The position numbers and the translations under genes were made by a program. The notes beneath the pieces were generated by a model. It saw only the letters and a list, made by a program, of their open reading frames with translations, made no database searches and was not told the origin of the DNA. Source: JBFXDI01 sp050181295 (lineage in GTDB: Bacteria > Pseudomonadota > Alphaproteobacteria > Rhizobiales > Aestuariivirgaceae). From it: 8,206 nucleotides of DNA. This document shows, piece by piece, positions 5,489-8,206 of this stretch. The stretch is taken from NCBI GenBank assembly GCA_050181295.1, contig JBFXDI010000163.1:1-8206 (forward strand). Direction: 5' to 3'. How positions within the stretch are numbered: the first letter of the stretch is position 1; every line of letters begins with the position of its first letter.

Positions 5489-6940
5489 ATGACGTGGCTG
5501 ATACTCGTCGACCAGGAGCGTGACTTCTCGAACGCCGACACGCCCCACAAGGTCATGACGACCAAGGACTATCTGAGCCGCCCGCAGCTCTTCGGGGAAT
5601 CGAAGCCGAAAATCATCAATCTCGCCCGGTCCTATTCCTATCAGGGCGCCGGCTACTATTCCTCGCTGCTCGCGGGCGCGCGCGGCCACCGCATCATCCC
5701 GGCGGTCGAGACCATCGCGGAGCTGTCGCGAAAGACGCTCTACGAGGCGGCGCTTTCGGAGCTGGAGGCATCCCTCAACCGCTGCCTTCAGAAGGGCTCG
5801 GAACCGGGGGCGAAGCTCTTCGTCTGCTTCGGCAGGGTCCAGAACCCTGCCCTCACGCCCTTCGCGCGCCTGCTGTTCGACTGGTTCCGGGTGCCGATCC
5901 TGCGCCTGACGCTGAACGGCTCGGAGGCGCGCCGCCAGATCGAGCGCATCGCGCCCGGCAACATCAACGCACTGTCGGAGGAGGAACGCGCCTTCTTCGC
6001 CGACGCGCTCGACCAGCACACGCGCGGCGCTTGGCGCGACGCGCGCGCCCGCGCGCAGGCGAAATATTCGCTCGCCGTGCTCATCGACCCGGCGGAGGAG
6101 ATCCCGCCCTCGACCCAGGCGAGCCTGCGCTATCTGGAGAAGATCGCCCAGAAGCATTCGATCGAGGTGGAGCCGATCCAGAAGGGCGACCTCGACCGTC
6201 TGGCCGAGTACGACGCACTCTTCATCCGCGCCACCACCTCCATCGACAACTTCACCTACCGCTTTGCCCGCCGCGCCGAGCAGGAAGGCATGCCGGTCAT
6301 CGACGATCCCATGTCGATGATCCGCTGCACCAACAAGGTCTATCTGGCCGAACGGCTGACCGCCGCCGGGGTGCCCACGCCCAAGACGATCGTGGTGCAG
6401 AGCGACAAGCACGCGAAGGCCCTGGGGGAGGAGCTCGGCTGGCCGGTGGTGCTGAAGATCCCGGACGGCTCCTTCAGCCGCGGCGTCTTCAAGTGCGACA
6501 ATGCGGCGGCGCTCCAGGAAAAGCTCAGGGAGCAGCTCGCCGAATCGGACCTTCTCATCGCGCAGGAGTTCCTGCCGACGGCCTTCGACTGGCGCATCGG
6601 GGTGCTGGACGGCGAGCCGCTCTTCGCCTGCCGCTACCACATGGTGAAGCGGCACTGGCAGATCGTGAAGCACAAGAACGGCCGCGCGATAGGCTCGGGC
6701 GCCGCCGACACCGTGCCGCTCCGCCAGGTGCCGCACGGCGTCGTCGAGACGGCGGTGAAGGCCGCGCGCCTCATGGGCGACAGCCTCTACGGCGTGGATC
6801 TGAAGCAGACCGAGCGCGGGCTCTACGTCATCGAGGTCAACGACAATCCGGACCTCAACCACGGCACCGAGGACACGGCCGAGAAGGATGCCGTGTGGGA
6901 GAAGCTGGTGAAGTGGTTCTGGGACCGGCTGGAGGCGTAG
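5489..6940 (+). CDS. RimK-family ATP-grasp ligase with RLAN-like N-terminal domain
   Basis: A 483-residue cytoplasmic protein predicted to join an amino acid to a peptide or protein carboxylate through an acyl phosphate, using ATP. The N-terminal part (about 1-150) carries the RLAN signature NLARSYSYQGAGYYSSLLA (44-62) and ARGHRIIP (64-71). The ATP-grasp domain runs from about 270 to 483: NKVYLAERLTAAGVPTPKT (282-300), the nucleotide lysine Lys323 (VVLKIPDGSFSRGV), the adenine-contacting hinge QEFL (359-362), DWRIGVLDG (367-375), and Mg ligands Asp437 (GVDLKQ), Glu449 and Asn451 (IEVNDNP). The 12-residue Asp-to-Glu spacing equals that of E. coli RimK, which adds glutamates to ribosomal protein S6. 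The RLAN part and the partner gene separate this protein from true RimK. The ATG at 5489 follows the GNAT-peptidase stop by 9 bases, and a GGAG lies 15 bases upstream inside that gene, so translation is probably coupled. Target and added amino acid are unknown. Confidence 0.92.
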   Translation: MTWLILVDQERDFSNADTPHKVMTTKDYLSRPQLFGESKPKIINLARSYSYQGAGYYSSLLAGARGHRIIPAVETIAELSRKTLYEAALSELEASLNRCLQKGSEPGAKLFVCFGRVQNPALTPFARLLFDWFRVPILRLTLNGSEARRQIERIAPGNINALSEEERAFFADALDQHTRGAWRDARARAQAKYSLAVLIDPAEEIPPSTQASLRYLEKIAQKHSIEVEPIQKGDLDRLAEYDALFIRATTSIDNFTYRFARRAEQEGMPVIDDPMSMIRCTNKVYLAERLTAAGVPTPKTIVVQSDKHAKALGEELGWPVVLKIPDGSFSRGVFKCDNAAALQEKLREQLAESDLLIAQEFLPTAFDWRIGVLDGEPLFACRYHMVKRHWQIVKHKNGRAIGSGAADTVPLRQVPHGVVETAVKAARLMGDSLYGVDLKQTERGLYVIEVNDNPDLNHGTEDTAEKDAVWEKLVKWFWDRLEA

Positions 6941-6952
6941 AGCCGGGTCAGC

Positions 6953-7079
6953 CCCCTCACCCGGCGGACTTGCGTCCGCCACGCTCTCCCCGCAAGCGGG
7001 GCGAGGGAAGACTAGGATGCCACCACTTCTTTCGCCCCGTCTCACGGGGAGAAGGTGGCGCGAAGCGCCGGATGAGGGG
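6953..7079. repeat. Four-hairpin intergenic repeat, CCCCTCA/TGAGGGG family, copy 2
   Basis: Same orientation and order of stems as the element at 4114-4223, but 127 rather than 110 bases. The outer arms (6953-6966 and 7066-7079) are identical in sequence to copy 1. Hairpin 1 is 6963-6969 with 6974-6980. Hairpin 2 is 6984-6993 with 6996-7005. Hairpin 3 is 7026-7030 plus 7035-7040 with 7044-7049 plus 7050-7054, carrying an extra TTCG bulge. Hairpin 4 is within 7057-7069. It lies 12 bases after the ATP-grasp stop codon and 11 bases from the end of upp, between convergent genes, so it may act as a two-way transcript end. Confidence 0.88.
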
Positions 7080-7090
7080 CGTACCCAGTG

Positions 7091-7723
7091 CTACTTCGTC
7101 CCGAACATGCGGTCGCCGGCATCGCCGAGCCCCGGCACGATGTAGCCGTGCTCGTCCAGCCGCTCGTCGATTGCCGCGGTGAAGATGCGCACGTCCGGAT
7201 GGGAGTCCGAAAGGTGCTTCACGCCCTCGGGCGCCGAGAGGAGGCTCACGAAGCGGATGTCCTTGACCCCGTGCTCCTTGAGCCGCGACACGGCGGCCGA
7301 GACGGAGTTGCCTGTCGCGAGCATGGGATCGACAAGGATCACGCGCCGCTCCGCCACGTCCTCAGGCAGCTTCAGATAATATTCGATCGCCTGCAGGGTT
7401 TCCGGATCGCGGTAGAGGCCGATATGGCCGACACGCGCCGAGGGCACGAGGTCGAGCATGCCGTCGAGGAGCCCGTTGCCGGCCCTGAGGATCGACACGA
7501 TCACGAGCTTCTTGCCCTCGAGGATCGGGGCCTCCATGGGCCCGAGCGGCGTCTCGATAGCCTGGCTCGTGATCGGCAGGTCGCGCAGCACCTCGTAGGC
7601 CAAGAGCAGGCTGATCTCCTTCAGGAGCTGCCGGAACACCGCCGAGGGCGTGTGCTTGTCGCGCATGAGCGTGAGCTTGTGCAGCACCAGCGGATGATCG
7701 ACCACGGTCACCTTTGCGGACAT
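7091..7723 (-). CDS. upp: Uracil phosphoribosyltransferase
   Basis: Converts uracil and PRPP to UMP and pyrophosphate in the cytoplasm. The 210-residue chain matches the E. coli enzyme (208 residues) along its whole length: HPLVLHKLTLMRD near the N-terminus, ILRAGNGLLDG (78-88), the PRPP loop VDPMLATGNS (131-140) and the uracil-binding C-terminal block GYIVPGLGDAGDRMFGTK (193-210). The ATG at 7723 is preferred over an in-frame TTG at 7738 because the strong purine-rich ribosome site lies between them. Upstream on the same strand is a URC4/Urg3-family gene, 158 bases away. In the URC pathway of uracil breakdown the ribosylated base is the substrate for later steps, so this enzyme may serve catabolism as well as salvage. 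Its 3' end faces the RimK-like gene across a four-hairpin repeat. Confidence 0.97.
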   Translation of the reverse strand: MSAKVTVVDHPLVLHKLTLMRDKHTPSAVFRQLLKEISLLLAYEVLRDLPITSQAIETPLGPMEAPILEGKKLVIVSILRAGNGLLDGMLDLVPSARVGHIGLYRDPETLQAIEYYLKLPEDVAERRVILVDPMLATGNSVSAAVSRLKEHGVKDIRFVSLLSAPEGVKHLSDSHPDVRIFTAAIDERLDEHGYIVPGLGDAGDRMFGTK

Positions 7724-7725
7724 TG

Positions 7726-7735
7726 CCCCTCCCCT
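7726..7735 (-). promoter_or_regulatory. Strong ribosome binding site of upp
   Basis: On the minus strand this reads AGGGGAGGGG, with a GGAGG core 4 bases before the ATG at 7723 (a 5' AGGGG is 7 bases away). A start at the TTG (7738) would place this site inside the coding region and add five residues (LRGGA-like) not seen in the family, so the site decides the start codon. Confidence 0.75.
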
Positions 7736-7760
7736 CAAAGTTTCTCGGCGTTCATTTACT

Positions 7761-7860
7761 TGTCATTGCCGGGCTTGTCCCGGCAATCCAGGAACACCGC
7801 CCTCGCCTGCTCTCGCGGCATCGGTGTTCATGGATGCCCGCAACGAATGCGGGCATGACA
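7761..7860. repeat. Palindromic intergenic repeat, TGTCAT/ATGACA family, copy 2
   Basis: The ends TGTCAT (7761-7766) and ATGACA (7855-7860) are inverted. Hairpin 1 is ATTGCCGGG (7765-7773) with CCCGGCAAT (7779-7787), loop of 5. A central stem is GAACACCG (7792-7799) with CGGTGTTC (7822-7829). Hairpin 2 is ATGCCCGCA (7834-7842) with TGCGGGCAT (7848-7856), loop of 5. TCCA (7787-7790) and TGGA (7831-7834) can extend the centre. This is the same end sequence, size and three-stem layout as 2117-2214. It lies between the URC4/Urg3-family gene and upp, both on the minus strand, so it is inside a possible operon and would be transcribed as a folded spacer. Confidence 0.82.
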
Positions 7861-7881
7861 GTTTTGGACGGAACGCACGCA

Positions 7882-8206
7882 TCAGAACACGCTTCCGTCC
7901 GAGATCACGCGGATGGGCGGCCCGCCGCCCTGCCGCTTTTCCGCCGCGATCCGCCGTCCGGCCCACCAGGTGCCTCCTTCGAGCACCGCGGCGAGCGGCA
8001 GTTCCTGTTCGGTCTTCTCAAGGATCTCGCGCGCCTCCTCCGCCACCAGCCGGATGAGGCCGACGGTGAGCGCCCGCCATTCCACCACCACCTCGTCGCC
8101 GGGCTGATGCGCCTCTCCGAGCACCTTCGGGTGGCGCGGCATGAGGAGGCCGGAATCGATGAGGAGCCCGCCATTGCGGTATTCCGCGAGCGGCGTCAGC
8201 ATCTCC
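7882..8206 (-). CDS. URC4/Urg3-family protein (DUF1688), C-terminal part; start lies beyond the window
   Basis: The frame is open to the right edge. The codon before the methionine at 8202 is GAG, so that methionine is internal and only about 107 C-terminal residues are visible. They carry blocks I recognise from the C-terminus of DUF1688 proteins: LAEYRNGGLLIDSGLL, EVVVEWRALTVGLI, LEGGTWWAGRRIAAEKR and the terminal ISDGSVF. Complete members are about 400 residues. In the yeast Lachancea kluyveri, URC4 is required, with URC1 (a GTP-cyclohydrolase-II relative) and a uracil phosphoribosyltransferase, for growth on uracil as nitrogen source; bacteria carry the same cluster. The biochemical step of URC4 is not settled to my knowledge. 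The upp gene follows on the same strand, supporting the assignment. No catalytic residues can be named with confidence from this fragment. Confidence 0.85.
   Translation of the reverse strand, partial: EMLTPLAEYRNGGLLIDSGLLMPRHPKVLGEAHQPGDEVVVEWRALTVGLIRLVAEEAREILEKTEQELPLAAVLEGGTWWAGRRIAAEKRQGGGPPIRVISDGSVF

Noticed and set aside
5222..7045. 607-codon open frame on the minus strand
   Set aside because: Antisense to the ATP-grasp gene, whose motifs are intact. The translation is rich in Arg, Val, Leu and His with no family motif, as expected of a GC-rich antisense shadow frame, and it runs into the repeat at 6953-7079.
4114..7079. The paired same-orientation repeats considered as ends of a composite transposon or attachment sites around the GNAT-peptidase/ligase unit
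   Set aside because: No transposase or integrase is present, the genes do not differ visibly in base composition from their neighbours, and such repeats are probably numerous in the genome.
7088..7858. 256-codon plus-strand frame opposite upp
   Set aside because: upp is unmistakable on the other strand; this frame's translation is the typical His/Glu/Arg-rich antisense shadow and it passes through the 7761-7860 repeat.

Overview
The window reads as a chromosomal segment of a GC-rich alphaproteobacterium, most likely of the Hyphomicrobiales (a Microvirga, Methylobacterium or Bosea-like organism). This placement rests on base composition, the PE-LIG-POL order of the DNA ligase D genes, the style of the intergenic palindromic repeats and the gene families present. 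Genus cannot be fixed from the sequence alone. No phage genes, transposase, rRNA, tRNA or CRISPR array were seen.

Layout. (1) Positions 1-2104, plus strand: a bacterial end-joining module. The 3' part of a LigD gene (end of the phosphoesterase domain plus a full ATP-dependent ligase domain) overlaps by 4 bases a separate gene for the LigD polymerase domain, so a protein that is often one chain is split in two. (2) Positions 2217-4106: a divergent pair of NAD-dependent dehydrogenases. On the minus strand is a DenD-type D-erythronate dehydrogenase. On the plus strand is a classical SDR strikingly like animal DHRS6/BDH2. They share a 117-base promoter region containing a GC-rich dyad. (3) Positions 4298-6940, plus strand: a two-gene unit. 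One gene encodes a GNAT acetyltransferase fused to a C39-like cysteine peptidase. The other encodes an ATP-grasp ligase of the RimK type with an RLAN-like N-terminal domain. This is the most interesting system in the window: a predicted, poorly characterised peptide or amino-acid ligation, capping and trimming pathway. (4) Positions 7091-8206, minus strand: the C-terminal part of a URC4/Urg3-family (DUF1688) protein followed by upp (uracil phosphoribosyltransferase). The pairing suggests the URC route of uracil catabolism rather than simple salvage.

Intergenic DNA. Each of the four gene-free gaps longer than 100 bases that is not a divergent promoter holds a palindromic repeat of about 98-127 bases. 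Two (2117-2214 and 7761-7860) share TGTCAT/ATGACA ends and a three-stem layout. Two (4114-4223 and 6953-7079) are copies of a four-hairpin element with CCCCTCA/TGAGGGG ends and compensatory changes in one stem. The divergent promoter gap carries neither. There is no gene-free stretch longer than 300 bases.
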